Positions 17,836 through 27,384 of a DNA stretch of 64,000 bases are shown here, in pieces. The DNA lies in assembly GCF_007000325.2 (NCBI RefSeq), contig NZ_CP117267.1, forward strand, positions 620,001 through 684,000, read 5' to 3'. The DNA is from Rhizobium rhododendri. Its GTDB lineage: Bacteria; Pseudomonadota; Alphaproteobacteria; Rhizobiales; Rhizobiaceae. The translations under genes and the position numbers were made by a program. Below the pieces are notes generated by a model. It made no database searches. It was given only the letters and a program-made list of their open reading frames with translations, and was not told the DNA's origin. Position 1 is the first letter of the stretch; each line of letters begins with the position of its first letter.

Positions 17836-18714
17836 TCAGGCCTTTGCCCAGACAGCGGCTGTCTCGGTTGCAAAGGCACGATAGGATGTCAGCGGCCGGC
17901 CGAGCATGGCCTCCAACCGTTCGACGTCGCCGGCGTCAGGGATCATGCCGTCGCTTTGAAAGCGGCGGGCCATCAGGGCGAGATCGTAGGCGGCCCAGCT
18001 TGGCGAAAATTGCTTCAACATCGCTTCGAACGCTCCGGTATCGTCGCCACCATAGGCAATCGGCTTGCCAAGTACATCCGACCAGATCGCCGCGACCCGC
18101 TCGCCCGTCAGGCTGTCCGGGCCGACGACGTTGACTGTCGTGCGCGGTAGCGGATCTGGGGCGCGCTCGCGGCGCAGTAGTTCGATGACCGCCAGATCGG
18201 CGATATCGCGGGTCGCCACCATCGACAGGCCACGACTGCCAATCGGCATGCCGTAGACGCCGTGCTCGATCAGCGCCGTCTTCTGTTGCCCGTCATTGTC
18301 GATGAAATAGGCCGGACGCAGGATGGTGGCCGCCATGTCGAATTGCTCGATCATTCGCTCGACGGTGAATTTGCCGGTGAAATGCGGCACGTTGGTATAG
18401 AGGTCGCTGTGAATAACCGAGAGGTAGACGATCCGCTCGATGCCGGCATCGCGGGCAAGGTTGAGGGTGATCAGTGCCTGCGTGACTTCGTCCGGCGTCA
18501 CTGCGTTGAGCAGAAACAGCGTCGAGACGCCTGCCAGCGCGGCGCGCATCGTATCGATATCCGTCAGGTCACCCTTGATGACAGTTACGCCGGCCGGGAA
18601 TTTCGCCTTTGCCGGATCGCGGGCCAGCGCATGCACATCCGCGCCTCTGGCGGCCAATCCAGCCACTACCTGCCTGCCGATGTTTCCGGTGCTTCCAACA
18701 ACAAAGATCGTCAT
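17836..18714 (-). CDS. NmrA-family NAD(P)-binding protein
   Basis: A 292-residue NmrA/quinone-oxidoreductase-like protein. The Rossmann motif is GSTGNIGRQ near the N-terminus, followed by 'VIKGDLTDIDTMRAALAG' and the family segment 'YFIDNDGQQKTALIEHGVYG'. I chose the ATG at 18714 because AAGGAG stands 8 bases upstream; an ATG at 18720 is only two bases from that site. Relatives such as QorB-like proteins reduce quinones with NADPH or sense the NADP pool. It is the first gene of a two-gene operon and diverges from the LysR regulator with 135 bp between. Confidence 0.83.
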   Translation of the reverse strand: MTIFVVGSTGNIGRQVVAGLAARGADVHALARDPAKAKFPAGVTVIKGDLTDIDTMRAALAGVSTLFLLNAVTPDEVTQALITLNLARDAGIERIVYLSVIHSDLYTNVPHFTGKFTVERMIEQFDMAATILRPAYFIDNDGQQKTALIEHGVYGMPIGSRGLSMVATRDIADLAVIELLRRERAPDPLPRTTVNVVGPDSLTGERVAAIWSDVLGKPIAYGGDDTGAFEAMLKQFSPSWAAYDLALMARRFQSDGMIPDAGDVERLEAMLGRPLTSYRAFATETAAVWAKA

Positions 18715-18849
18715 GCTCATACTCCTTTTCGAGATCATCGCCGGTCGCGTGAGTGCGCCGCCGTGATGTCGACCTGAAGTTAATCGATCCATTGCCATGC
18801 AAGTAGTCCGAGAATATAGATGGGGTGTCTCACTGATGGAACGATGCCG

Positions 18850-19758
18850 ATGGACCTGCTTGCGATTGCGGATTTTAATCTCGTCGCCGCCCATGGCGGT
18901 TTTGGGCTTGCCAGCCGGGCAAGCGGCCGGCCGAAGGCGACGCTGTCGCGGCGGGTTGCCGAGCTGGAACTGGGCCTTGGCGTGCGGCTGTTCGAACGGG
19001 GAGCCAAGACCCTGCGGCTGACCGACGAGGGTCGTCGTCTGCACGAAAAGACCGGTGGGCTGCTTGCGGAAATATCCGAGGCTGCCGACGAGGTCAGCAA
19101 CGGCTCGGCGCAGCCGCGGGGCCGCCTGCGGGTCAGCGCGCCGGTATTGTTTTCGCATATGGCGATGGGCCGGATCGCTGCCGGCTTTGCCAAAGCCTAT
19201 CCGGAGGTCCGGCTGGAGGTAACGGCGGAAGACCGCGATGTCGACATGGTCGAAGAGGGGTACGACGTGGCGATCCGGGTCAATCCCGCGCCGGATGAGT
19301 TGTTGGTAGGCCGCCGCTTCCTCCACGACGACCTTCTGCTTGCAGCCGTGCCGACGCTGTTGCCACCGATGGCGGACAAGGGCGAGCAGCCGCCACCGCT
19401 TGCCGCCGTCGTGCTGGAATCGTTCGGCCTACGAGCGGCCTGGACGACCGTCGATCCGGTCGGCGGCCGGACCTTTGCGCCCGATCCGGTCCTTCGGCTC
19501 GGGACTATGATCATGGTGCGCGATGCCGTGCTGGCCGGCGCCGGCGCCGGACTGCTGCCAAAGTCGCTGATTTCAGGCGACCTCGCCAGTGGCCGTCTCG
19601 TCTCCTGGGGCAGTGTCAGCCCGTCAGAAACCGCCATCTGGGTACTCTACAGCTCGCGTCGCCTGCTGAGCAGCAAGGTCTCCGCCTTCATCGCCCATCT
19701 CCATGCCACCTTCCCGAACGGCACAGCTGAAGAGCTGGGAGCGATGTTTGCGGGCTGA
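18850..19758 (+). CDS. LysR-family transcriptional regulator
   Basis: A 302-residue regulator. The N-terminal winged helix-turn-helix (about 1-60: 'DLLAIADFNLVAAHGGFG', then 'RPKATLSRRVAELELGLGVRLFER') is followed by a two-lobed effector domain resembling the LTTR substrate-binding fold of the DhmR/AaeR-like group ('RGRLRVSAPVLFSHM'). It is transcribed away from the NmrA/oxidoreductase operon, the classic arrangement for an activator acting on its divergent neighbour, so a quinone or aldehyde-like effector is a reasonable guess. An ATG at 18844 is an alternative start; neither has a strong ribosome-binding site. Confidence 0.85.
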   Translation: MDLLAIADFNLVAAHGGFGLASRASGRPKATLSRRVAELELGLGVRLFERGAKTLRLTDEGRRLHEKTGGLLAEISEAADEVSNGSAQPRGRLRVSAPVLFSHMAMGRIAAGFAKAYPEVRLEVTAEDRDVDMVEEGYDVAIRVNPAPDELLVGRRFLHDDLLLAAVPTLLPPMADKGEQPPPLAAVVLESFGLRAAWTTVDPVGGRTFAPDPVLRLGTMIMVRDAVLAGAGAGLLPKSLISGDLASGRLVSWGSVSPSETAIWVLYSSRRLLSSKVSAFIAHLHATFPNGTAEELGAMFAG

Positions 19759-19839
19759 CATGCTGGCAATGGCGCCTGTGCCTGACGCGAGTCAGACCTT
19801 TTACGACCGCGCCACGTTGCTGTGAGGGTAGCCGCCCCC

Positions 19840-21933
19840 TCACATCCTCCCCACGACCTTCAGGGCAAACGCATACTCGAATGCGATTTCTTCCAGCCGC
19901 TGGAAGCGCCCCGAGGCGCCGCCGTGGCCGGCGTCCATGTTGGTCTTGAGCAGGATCGGGGCGTCGCCGGTGGTCTTTTCGCGCAGGCGCGCGACCCATT
20001 TGGCGGGCTCCCAGTAGGTGACGCGGGGGTCGGTGAGGCCGCCCAGCGCCAGGATCGGCGGGTAGGGCTTCTCGCCGACATTGTCATAGGGCGAGTAGCT
20101 GGCGATGTGGTCGTAGTCGTCCTTTGAATCGATCGGATTGCCCCATTCCGGCCATTCCGGCGGGGTCAGCGGCAGCGTGTCGTCAAGCATGGTGTTGAGC
20201 ACGTCGACGAAGGGCACGGCGGCGATGATGCCGGCGAATTTTTCCGGTGCCATGTTGGCGATGGCGCCCATCAGCATGCCGCCAGCAGAGCCACCTTCGG
20301 CGATGATCTTCGTGTAGGAGGTGAACTTCTTCTCGCTCAGATAATCCGCCGCCGAGATGAAGTCCTTGAAGGTGTTGGTCTTCTTGTCCATCTTGCCGTC
20401 TTCATACCAGGCAAAGCCCTTGTCCTTGCCGCCCCGGACATGGGCGATGGCATAGATGAAGCCCCGGTCGGCGAGCGACAGCGCATTGGTGCTGAAGCTG
20501 GCGGGAATGGCCATGCCGTAGGCGCCGTATCCATAGAGCAGGCAGGGGGCGGTGCCGTCGAGCAACGTGTCTGCGCGGTAAAGCAGCGAGACCGGCACCT
20601 CGACGCCATCCCAGCCGGGCGCAAAGACGCGGCGCGTGATGTAGTCGTTGGCGTCGTGGCCCGATGGCACTTCCTGCGTCTTCAGGAGCGTGCGCTCGCG
20701 CGTCACCATGTTGTAGTCGTAGAGCTGGCTTGGCGTGGTCATCGACGAATAGGAGAAGCGGATGGTGTCGGTGTCGTATTCGGCCGCCCCCTGAAGGCCC
20801 AGCGAATAGGCCTCTTCCTCGAAGCCGATGGCATGTTCCTCGCCGGTCTCGCGGTCGCGCACGATGATCTGCGGCAGGCCGTCCTTGCGCTCCAGCCAGA
20901 TGAGATGGCGGGCATAGGCCATGTGCGACAGGATCAGCGTGCCCGGCTTGTGGGCGACAACCTCGGTCCAGTGTTCCTTTTCCGGCGTTGCTGCCGGTGC
21001 CTGCATGATCTTGAAATCGAGCGCGTCGCCGTCATTGGTGAGGATGTAGAACACGTCGCCGCCCTCGGCGATCTCGTATTCGATACCTTCCTCGCGGGCT
21101 GCCACCAGCTTCGGCTCGGCCATCAGGTCCTTGGTCGAGAGGATGCGATATTCCGATGTCTCGTGGTCGTGGATGTCGATGAAGATGTAGTCGTCGAGCA
21201 GAGATCCGCCGACGCCCATGAAGAAGCCCGGATCCTTCTCCTCATAGACCAGCCGGTCGCTTGCCTGCGGTGTGCCGACGATGTGGTGGAAGACTTTCGA
21301 CGGGCGGTGGTTCTCGTCGAGTGCCGAATAGAAGAAGCTCTTGCCGTCGGGCGCCCAGACGCCGCCGCCACCGGTGTTCTCGACAACATCGGCCAAGTCC
21401 TCGCCGGTTGAAAGGTCGCGGACCTTGAGCGTGAAATACTCCGACCCCTTGTCGTCATAGCCCCAGATGCCGAAACTGTGATCGGAGGAATGGTCGAGCC
21501 CAGCCAGTCGGAAGTAACCCTTGCCTGATGCCTCCTTGTCGCCATCCAGCATCAGCTGGCGTTCGCCGCCATCGCGTGCCTCGCGGAAATAGCGCGGTTG
21601 CTCGCCGCCGGTGACGAACAGCGTGCCGTAGGCAAAGGGGCCGTCCTTCACCGGCACCGAGGAATCATCCTCCTTGATGCGGCCCTTCATCTCGGCGAAC
21701 AGTACCTTCTGGATATCCTTGGTGTCTTCCATCGCCGCGTTCATGTAGGCGTTTTCCGCCTCCAGATGCTTGCGAATGTCGGCATCGAGGATGGACGGAT
21801 CCTTGAACATCGCCTGCCAGTTGTCGGCTCTCAGCCAGGCATAATCGTCCGTCCGGGTGATGCCGTGGCGGGTGTCGGATACCGGACGCTTCGGCGCGAC
21901 GGGGGCGGTCGGAAGAGGCTTGAATATCGACAC
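19840..21933 (-). CDS. ptrB: Oligopeptidase B (S9 prolyl oligopeptidase family)
   Basis: A 697-residue serine peptidase that cuts short peptides after Lys or Arg in the cytoplasm. The N-terminal part is the seven-bladed propeller that filters large proteins; the C-terminal alpha/beta-hydrolase domain carries the nucleophile motif GGSAGG (Ser about 549) and the catalytic His in 'DAGHGG' (about 670). The N-terminal 'DDYAWLRADNW' is typical of the family. I chose the GTG at 21933 because the family match begins there; an upstream extension of 60 residues is probably not translated. It is divergent from the DUF930 gene. Confidence 0.9.
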   Translation of the reverse strand: MSIFKPLPTAPVAPKRPVSDTRHGITRTDDYAWLRADNWQAMFKDPSILDADIRKHLEAENAYMNAAMEDTKDIQKVLFAEMKGRIKEDDSSVPVKDGPFAYGTLFVTGGEQPRYFREARDGGERQLMLDGDKEASGKGYFRLAGLDHSSDHSFGIWGYDDKGSEYFTLKVRDLSTGEDLADVVENTGGGGVWAPDGKSFFYSALDENHRPSKVFHHIVGTPQASDRLVYEEKDPGFFMGVGGSLLDDYIFIDIHDHETSEYRILSTKDLMAEPKLVAAREEGIEYEIAEGGDVFYILTNDGDALDFKIMQAPAATPEKEHWTEVVAHKPGTLILSHMAYARHLIWLERKDGLPQIIVRDRETGEEHAIGFEEEAYSLGLQGAAEYDTDTIRFSYSSMTTPSQLYDYNMVTRERTLLKTQEVPSGHDANDYITRRVFAPGWDGVEVPVSLLYRADTLLDGTAPCLLYGYGAYGMAIPASFSTNALSLADRGFIYAIAHVRGGKDKGFAWYEDGKMDKKTNTFKDFISAADYLSEKKFTSYTKIIAEGGSAGGMLMGAIANMAPEKFAGIIAAVPFVDVLNTMLDDTLPLTPPEWPEWGNPIDSKDDYDHIASYSPYDNVGEKPYPPILALGGLTDPRVTYWEPAKWVARLREKTTGDAPILLKTNMDAGHGGASGRFQRLEEIAFEYAFALKVVGRM

Positions 21934-22205
21934 GTATGTTCGCTTTCTGGTGATCTGAGGTGACAGAGAGATAGACACCGGCCGGTGTCGGATCAAGCGA
22001 CTTGTCGCCGATAAGCGCCGCGGCGCGGTGCGAAGATCGGGCAGTTGGCTGCGGATGACGGCAAGGTTCAGCCGCACCCGCCATGATGTCACCACATTAT
22101 TTCCGAAACTCACGAAGTGTTACAAACATCTGAATCGGCAGTCGACCGTGCGTTTGCGCGAACGATTGTCAGTTCAGTCTGACTTGAACCAAGGAAGTGC
22201 TTTTC

Positions 22206-22592
22206 ATGCTGAAATTCATCGGCGTCCTCGTACCCGCCGTTTGCCTCGCCACGACCTCCTACGCCGTCGATGCCGCCATCAAGAAGCAGTTGGAAAAGCT
22301 CGATCCTGCCGAGCGCCTGGAACAGAGTTGCGATACCGAGGCGATGAAACGCATCGCCGCCGAGAAGGACTACCATCCCGACAAGGTCATCGCCTACACC
22401 TTCGGCGACCCGTCGATGACCGCAGACACGATCAAGGCACCCGGCGCGGTCTTTCGCAGCAAGGGCGAATGGTACCACCTGACATACGACTGCGTGACGG
22501 GCCCGGAGCAGATCGACGTGAAATCGCTGAGTTTCCAGATCGGCGAGAAAGTGCCAAGGGACGATTGGCAGAAGCATTATCTCTACGACTGA
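22206..22592 (+). CDS. Secreted DUF930 protein
   Basis: A 128-residue exported protein with a signal peptide of about 20 residues (Val-Pro-Ala-Val-Cys-Leu-Ala, then Tyr-Ala-Val-Asp). The DUF930 body shows 'LDPAERLEQSCDTEAMKRI' and 'FGDPSMTADTIKAPGAVFRS', with two Cys probably forming a disulfide. DUF930 is common in Rhizobiales and has no known function. The ATG at 22206 has AAGGAAG about 9 bases upstream and is preferred to an in-frame GTG at 22197. It is followed 160 bp later by a polysaccharide deacetylase, but there is no sign that they function together. Confidence 0.8.
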   Translation: MLKFIGVLVPAVCLATTSYAVDAAIKKQLEKLDPAERLEQSCDTEAMKRIAAEKDYHPDKVIAYTFGDPSMTADTIKAPGAVFRSKGEWYHLTYDCVTGPEQIDVKSLSFQIGEKVPRDDWQKHYLYD

Positions 22593-22753
22593 GGCATTTG
22601 ACGCCTGTTCGAAGCCGAAAGCTGTTGCTTCTGCCGGGTTTGGCAGTAAAGCAATGCCGTCGCGCCACAGATCGGTCGCCTTGCCATGGGATTGCAGGGA
22701 CTGGTGCCCCGGCGCCCTTTGAAATCAGATGTCCCTGACACGGTGGCTGCCCC

Positions 22754-23584
22754 ATGATCCGACTGCTCCTGACCTCCGCAGCCCTGCTTGTCGCCATCCC
22801 CGCGGCCATGTCCGCCAATTCCGCATTTCCGGCGGCCCCGGTCCAAACCGCGCTGGTCTCCCCGCCGCTCGCCCCGAAGCCGAACCCCTCCACACCGGGC
22901 GTCAAACTCGTCGAACCGCATCTGCACGTGGCGCGCGCCGGCAAGCCGGCAACGCGCGTGGCGCTGACTTTCGACGCCTGCATGGGCAAGACCGACATGC
23001 GGATTCTGAACACGCTGATCGACCAGAATGTACCGGCGACGATCTTCGTCACTGCCCGCTGGCTGCGCACCAATCCGGATGCGTTGGCGCTGATGATGTC
23101 CCATTCGGACCTGTTCGAGCTTGAAAACCACGGCCTCAACCACATCCCGACGGTCGATCGCCCGACGCTGGTCTATGGCATCGCCGCTGCCGGTTCGCCG
23201 GCAGCCGTGGCCCAGGAAGTGCAGGGCGGCTCCGATGCCATGCTGGCCCATGGCATCCCGCAGGCCCACTGGTTTCGCGGCGCAACCGCCAAATACGACC
23301 TGTCGGCCATCGCCCAGATCCGCGCGCTCGGCTTCGAGGTGGCAGGCTATTCGATCAACGGCGATGCCGGCGCCTCCCTGCCGGCTGCCGTGGTGGAGAA
23401 GCAGTATCTCAGCGCCAAAGACGGCGACGTGCTGATCTCGCACATCAACCAGCCGACCCATTCCTCCGGCGAAGGCGTCGTCAAAGGCATCCTCGACCTC
23501 AAGGCGCGCGGCGTCCAGTTCGTCCGGCTGGAGGATTTCGCCGTACAGGGCGACGACAACACCACCCAGCAGGCATCGCGCTAA
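22754..23584 (+). CDS. Secreted polysaccharide deacetylase-like protein
   Basis: A 276-residue protein with a signal peptide (1-20), a Pro-rich linker and a NodB-homology domain (about 65-265). The first motif is TFDAC (72-76) instead of the usual TFDD, so the catalytic base Asp74 is kept but the second Asp, a metal ligand, is replaced. The His-x-x-x-His metal motif is present as HGLNH (126-130). 'WFRGATAKYD' matches motif 3 (RxPxG-like) with changes, and 'VLISHINQPTH' contains the late catalytic His. It may deacetylate envelope polysaccharide or peptidoglycan, but the altered metal site makes activity uncertain. Its end overlaps the convergent FAD gene by 4 bp. Confidence 0.82.
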   Translation: MIRLLLTSAALLVAIPAAMSANSAFPAAPVQTALVSPPLAPKPNPSTPGVKLVEPHLHVARAGKPATRVALTFDACMGKTDMRILNTLIDQNVPATIFVTARWLRTNPDALALMMSHSDLFELENHGLNHIPTVDRPTLVYGIAAAGSPAAVAQEVQGGSDAMLAHGIPQAHWFRGATAKYDLSAIAQIRALGFEVAGYSINGDAGASLPAAVVEKQYLSAKDGDVLISHINQPTHSSGEGVVKGILDLKARGVQFVRLEDFAVQGDDNTTQQASR

Positions 23585-24876
23585 AGCGGCAACCCGCGCT
23601 CCGGTATCGGGTTGCCATTTGCAAAGCCCCGATAGGTCGGGCCTTCGCGGTCCAGCGCGAAATCGTCGAACCAGTCGCGCCGTTCGTCTGCGACCAGTGC
23701 GCCGATCATCAGCGAGGCCATGAACGAGAAGGTTATGCCGTTGCCGCCGTAACCGTAGGCGGCAATTACGTTCGGCATGTCGGGAACAGGGCCGATCAGC
23801 GGCAGACCGTCCACCGTTTCGCCAAACGTGCCGCACCAGCGGTATTCGGCGGTTGTGTCTGCCTGTGGCCAGAGCCGCTTCAGCTTCTCGCTGAGGGTGT
23901 CGATCTTGTCGGCCATCTTGGCATCGCGCAGGGCGGGCAGCACCGTCGCATCGTCTTCGCCGCCGATGATGATGCGATTGTCCGCCGAGGTCCGCATGTA
24001 GAGGTAGGGGTGGCTGTCCTCCCAGATCAGCGCGCGGTCGCGCCACAGCCTGTTCGGGTCCTGCGGCACTGTCGCCATCGCCCAGCTCGAGGTGGCGCGA
24101 TGCAGCTTCGGCATCGGAATGCCGGGCATCGCATAGCCGGTTGCGAGCACCACGTTCCGGGCTTCGATCACGTGGCTGCCATCGGTCTCGATGACGGCGG
24201 AGCGGCCTTCCGTGCGGATGCGCGTGGCGGATGCTTTGACCAGCTGTGCGCCGCGCTTGACGGCAACTGCGAGCAGTCCCCAGGCCAGCATCAGCGGATC
24301 GACTTCCGCAGCGCCGGACGAGAGGATCGCACCGTCGCGTTCAATCTCGAATTCGGTCATCAGGTAGGGATGCGACAGATACTCGCCCGGCAACCCGGCA
24401 CGCTTGCGGAGCGCCAGTTCCTGCTGCAGTTCACGCGCGCCGCCGATGCTGTTTGTGAGATACAGGCTCGAGCGCTGACGGTAGCCACAGGGGATTTGCA
24501 GCCGCTCGATCAGCTTGCCGAGCCCCGAGACAGCAACGACGCTGCGCCGGTATATCGCGGCCGCCTTGTCATAGCCGTAGGAGAGCGACAGATCGGAGAG
24601 CGATGTATCGAGCTCCCACATCAGCATCGCGGTGCTTGCCGAAGTGCTGCCGAGCCCCGGCTCTTCGCGGTCGATCACACCGACGGAATAGCCACGCGCT
24701 GTCAGGTGTTCGGCAATCAGCGATCCCGTGATCCCGCCGCCGACGATGGCCACGTCGACCGAGAGGTTTTCGCGCAACGGGCTGTACCACGGATGCAAAG
24801 CCAGCCGGCCCCAGGGGGCGCGGCCGGTGACGAGGTCGGACTGTTCGGTGGCGTTCATCTGCAGGTCGGTCGGCAT
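23581..24876 (-). CDS. FAD-dependent oxidoreductase (DAO family)
   Basis: A 431-residue flavoenzyme of the D-amino-acid oxidase/glycine oxidase family. The dinucleotide motif GGGITG (46-51) lies after about 40 unfolded-looking residues. 'VLATGY' marks the second FAD contact and the C-terminal 'YRWCGTFGETVDGLPLIGPVP' is typical of the gamma-glutamylputrescine oxidase (PuuB/OrdL)-like branch. It oxidises an amine or amino acid, with the substrate unknown. It lacks the Rieske domain that many OrdL-like proteins with the same N-terminus carry. It lies 40 bp downstream of the AI-2E family permease on the same strand, so it may be cotranscribed. Confidence 0.82.
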   Translation of the reverse strand: MPTDLQMNATEQSDLVTGRAPWGRLALHPWYSPLRENLSVDVAIVGGGITGSLIAEHLTARGYSVGVIDREEPGLGSTSASTAMLMWELDTSLSDLSLSYGYDKAAAIYRRSVVAVSGLGKLIERLQIPCGYRQRSSLYLTNSIGGARELQQELALRKRAGLPGEYLSHPYLMTEFEIERDGAILSSGAAEVDPLMLAWGLLAVAVKRGAQLVKASATRIRTEGRSAVIETDGSHVIEARNVVLATGYAMPGIPMPKLHRATSSWAMATVPQDPNRLWRDRALIWEDSHPYLYMRTSADNRIIIGGEDDATVLPALRDAKMADKIDTLSEKLKRLWPQADTTAEYRWCGTFGETVDGLPLIGPVPDMPNVIAAYGYGGNGITFSFMASLMIGALVADERRDWFDDFALDREGPTYRGFANGNPIPERGLPL

Positions 24877-24916
24877 TTCGTCTCTGGCTCCAGGAAAAGG
24901 CGTGCGCGCAGGACAG

Positions 24917-26086
24917 TCAGGGAAGCTGCGGCTGCGGCTTTTCCTCGATGAACACTTCGTTGATGACGGTCATGACGATCAGCGACAGGGGAAGGGCGAG
25001 CATCGCGCCGACAGCGCCCCACATCCAGGTCCAGAAGATGATGGCGACGAACACGACGAAGGGGTTGAGCTCGAGCTGGCGACCCATCACCGCCGGGAAG
25101 ACGAGGTTTTCCATAGTCAGGTGGACCGAGAAGAAAATCGCTGCGGGTATAAGGCCGATAAGGATGCTGTCATGGGTGAGGACACCGGCAATGGCGACCG
25201 CGACGGTCATGAGCGTAATGCCGAGGAACGGTACGAAGCTCGACAGGAACGCGAACACACCCCACAACGCCGGCATGCTGAGCCCGCCGAAATAGGCGAT
25301 GGCCGTCATGATCACGCCGAGCCCCATATAGATCAGCGAGGCCGTGGCGAAATAATAGCCCAGCACCTGCTCGACAGCATTAATGACGCGGATTGCCGCC
25401 AGCCGTTCAGGCCGGCCCTTGAACGCCATGATGATCGCCTTGCGCAGAGTGACCCGGCCGACCAGAAAAAGCAGCAGCGCCGCAAAGAACACCAGCCCCT
25501 GGACGATGGCCGGGGTCAGGTTCGCAGTGACGACATGCAGTATGCTGCCGGTATGCTCGATCAGGGCCCCTGCCGACATCGGCCCGCTCTCGAATGTCTT
25601 CGGCGTGATGTGCAGCCAGTGGATTTTCTGCAGGAACGGCATGATGCGGTCGATAGAGTTCTGCACCATGTCGGGCCCCTGGCTTGCCAGTGCTGCCAGC
25701 GGCCCGGCGACGCTGTTGATGATCAGGAAGATGATCAGCGCCACGGAGCTCGAGAGAAGGACCGCATTGAGAATGCGCGGGACACCGAGCTTGCTCAGCT
25801 TTTCGGCGACCAGACCGAGGATCATGCCGACGACGATTGCCAGCGTCACCGGAATGAGGATGACCGACATGAAGTAGATGCCGGCTCCCGCCATGATCAG
25901 GAAAATGCCGATGATGGCCCAGGCGGACGCGACATCGAGCCCGTCTTTCTCGACCCGGCGCATGGGTGCCCCACCATCCATCTGCTCGGTCGCCTGTTTC
26001 AGCGAGTTGGCCCAGCTGCTCAATCGCATCTCGCGTTCTATGGCAATCTTGCGTGTCTGCTTACGTATACCGTTGGCAATGCCCAT
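24917..26086 (-). CDS. AI-2E family transporter (PerM-like)
   Basis: A 389-residue inner-membrane protein with an N-terminal cytoplasmic stretch of about 50 residues and seven or eight membrane helices. The family's large loop lies between helices 3 and 4 and the C-terminal helix hairpin reads 'NPFVVFVAIIFWTWMWGAVGAMLALPL'. The family includes TqsA, linked to export of the signal AI-2, but many members transport ions or other solutes (for example Na+/H+ antiport). No AI-2 synthesis gene is nearby, so quorum-signal export is not supported. It lies directly upstream of the FAD oxidoreductase. Confidence 0.85.
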   Translation of the reverse strand: MGIANGIRKQTRKIAIEREMRLSSWANSLKQATEQMDGGAPMRRVEKDGLDVASAWAIIGIFLIMAGAGIYFMSVILIPVTLAIVVGMILGLVAEKLSKLGVPRILNAVLLSSSVALIIFLIINSVAGPLAALASQGPDMVQNSIDRIMPFLQKIHWLHITPKTFESGPMSAGALIEHTGSILHVVTANLTPAIVQGLVFFAALLLFLVGRVTLRKAIIMAFKGRPERLAAIRVINAVEQVLGYYFATASLIYMGLGVIMTAIAYFGGLSMPALWGVFAFLSSFVPFLGITLMTVAVAIAGVLTHDSILIGLIPAAIFFSVHLTMENLVFPAVMGRQLELNPFVVFVAIIFWTWMWGAVGAMLALPLSLIVMTVINEVFIEEKPQPQLP

Positions 26087-26244
26087 TTTTGTGAACGTTC
26101 CGGAAGCCCCAGCGCCTCGCAGCCATAACGCGCAAACGCACTGCGGGTTCCCGAGAGCGGTAAGCTAAAGGTTGTAGCCGCTTCCGCGGCATCGGCAGCG
26201 ATTTCTACAGCGCCGCCAACTGCCCGCCGGGAGGGCGGAACGCC

Positions 26245-27108
26245 CTATGCGGTGAGCGTCAGGCCGATACCCCAGGGGTCTCTCAGCGACACCCCGCCGT
26301 CGCGTTTTTCGTGGCGGATTTCGAGGCCATCGAGCTTGCTGACGGCTGCGTCCAAAGCGGCGCTGTCGTTGAAGCGAAGCGTGTAGTCGGACAGCCCGGT
26401 CATGTTCTCCGTTCGGACGCCGGCGCCACGGCTGTTCCAGATGTTGGCCGCGACATGGTGGTGATAGCCGCCGCTGGCAAAGAAGCTGGCGCCGGGATAG
26501 CGCGCCATGATCTTCAGGCCGAGGACGTCGCGATAGAAAGCATCCGCTTCCGGGATATTGCCGACCTGCAGATGGATATGGCCGATGGCCGAGCCGTCCG
26601 CCATGCCGTTCCAGCTGTCCTGTGGCGCACTTTCGTAGAGCTTCTGCAGGTCCAGCGCCAGTGTCGCCATTTCGATCATGCCGTCGGTCTGCAACTTCCA
26701 AAGGTCGTGGGCGCGGTCGGCATAGATCTCGATACCGTTGCCTTCCGGATCGGCGAGATAGATGGCCTCGCTGACGAGATGGTCGGAAGCGCCCTGCAGC
26801 TGGACGTTGTTGTGGGCAGCATGGCGCAGCCAGCGGGCCAGCTCGGTCCTGTTGGGCAGCAGGAAGGCGGTGTGAAACAGGCCAGCGGTATTCTGTGGCG
26901 CGCGCCTGGCTGCTTTGTCGGTGGTAAGCGACAGCAGCGGCTTTCCGCCAACGCCGAGCAATTCGCCGCTGGCGCTTTTTTCCATCGATTTCAGGCCGAG
27001 CATAGACTGGTAGAAGCCGGAAACCAGTGGCAGGTCGCTGACGACCAGATGCGACTGGCCGACATAGGCTGGGCGCGTCAGCGCATAGGACGGTGCGGTC
27101 TCGGTCAT
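26245..27108 (-). CDS. VOC family protein, catechol-2,3-dioxygenase-like
   Basis: A 287-residue protein with two tandem glyoxalase-fold units: the first begins 'GQSHLVVSDLPLVSGFYQSMLGL', the second 'GHIHLQVGNIPEADAFY'. Metal-ligand candidates are a His in each start (SHLVV, IHLQV) and Glu in 'NGIEIYADR'. This resembles extradiol dioxygenases and the CatE/YfiE family, which open catechol rings or act on related compounds. The ATG at 27108 has AGGAG 7 bases upstream; the longer upstream frame is rejected. The gene diverges from the universal stress protein gene. Confidence 0.82.
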   Translation of the reverse strand: MTETAPSYALTRPAYVGQSHLVVSDLPLVSGFYQSMLGLKSMEKSASGELLGVGGKPLLSLTTDKAARRAPQNTAGLFHTAFLLPNRTELARWLRHAAHNNVQLQGASDHLVSEAIYLADPEGNGIEIYADRAHDLWKLQTDGMIEMATLALDLQKLYESAPQDSWNGMADGSAIGHIHLQVGNIPEADAFYRDVLGLKIMARYPGASFFASGGYHHHVAANIWNSRGAGVRTENMTGLSDYTLRFNDSAALDAAVSKLDGLEIRHEKRDGGVSLRDPWGIGLTLTA

Positions 27109-27303
27109 GAAATCTCCTGCCCGGTGTCCGGGTATTATATCCGTCGCGCGAGGCGGCATCGATGGGACGGCTGGCAGGACCCGAGGTCCCGCCACCGCCT
27201 TCGCCATCTTATATGGCCGATAACCGTCGTTCGCAGAAGATGTGTTTTTGACGATGAAGCGTGCATCCCTTGTTGACGCTGGCCTTGTTGACGCTGGCAG
27301 CCT

Positions 27304-27317
27304 TTGACCTCGATCAA
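27304..27317 (+). promoter_or_regulatory. FNR/FixK-like box upstream of the universal stress gene
   Basis: TTGAC-CTCG-ATCAA matches the anaerobox TTGAT-N4-ATCAA with a single mismatch. It lies 67 bp before the start of the universal stress protein gene, which suits an activator site centred near -40. In rhizobia FixK and FnrN bind such boxes under low oxygen. Confidence 0.65.
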
Positions 27318-27384
27318 GGGATTGTCGGGTCCGCGCCGTTAGGGTGGTCATGGAAAGCAACGGGGCGTCCAAAGGGGCAGAAGC

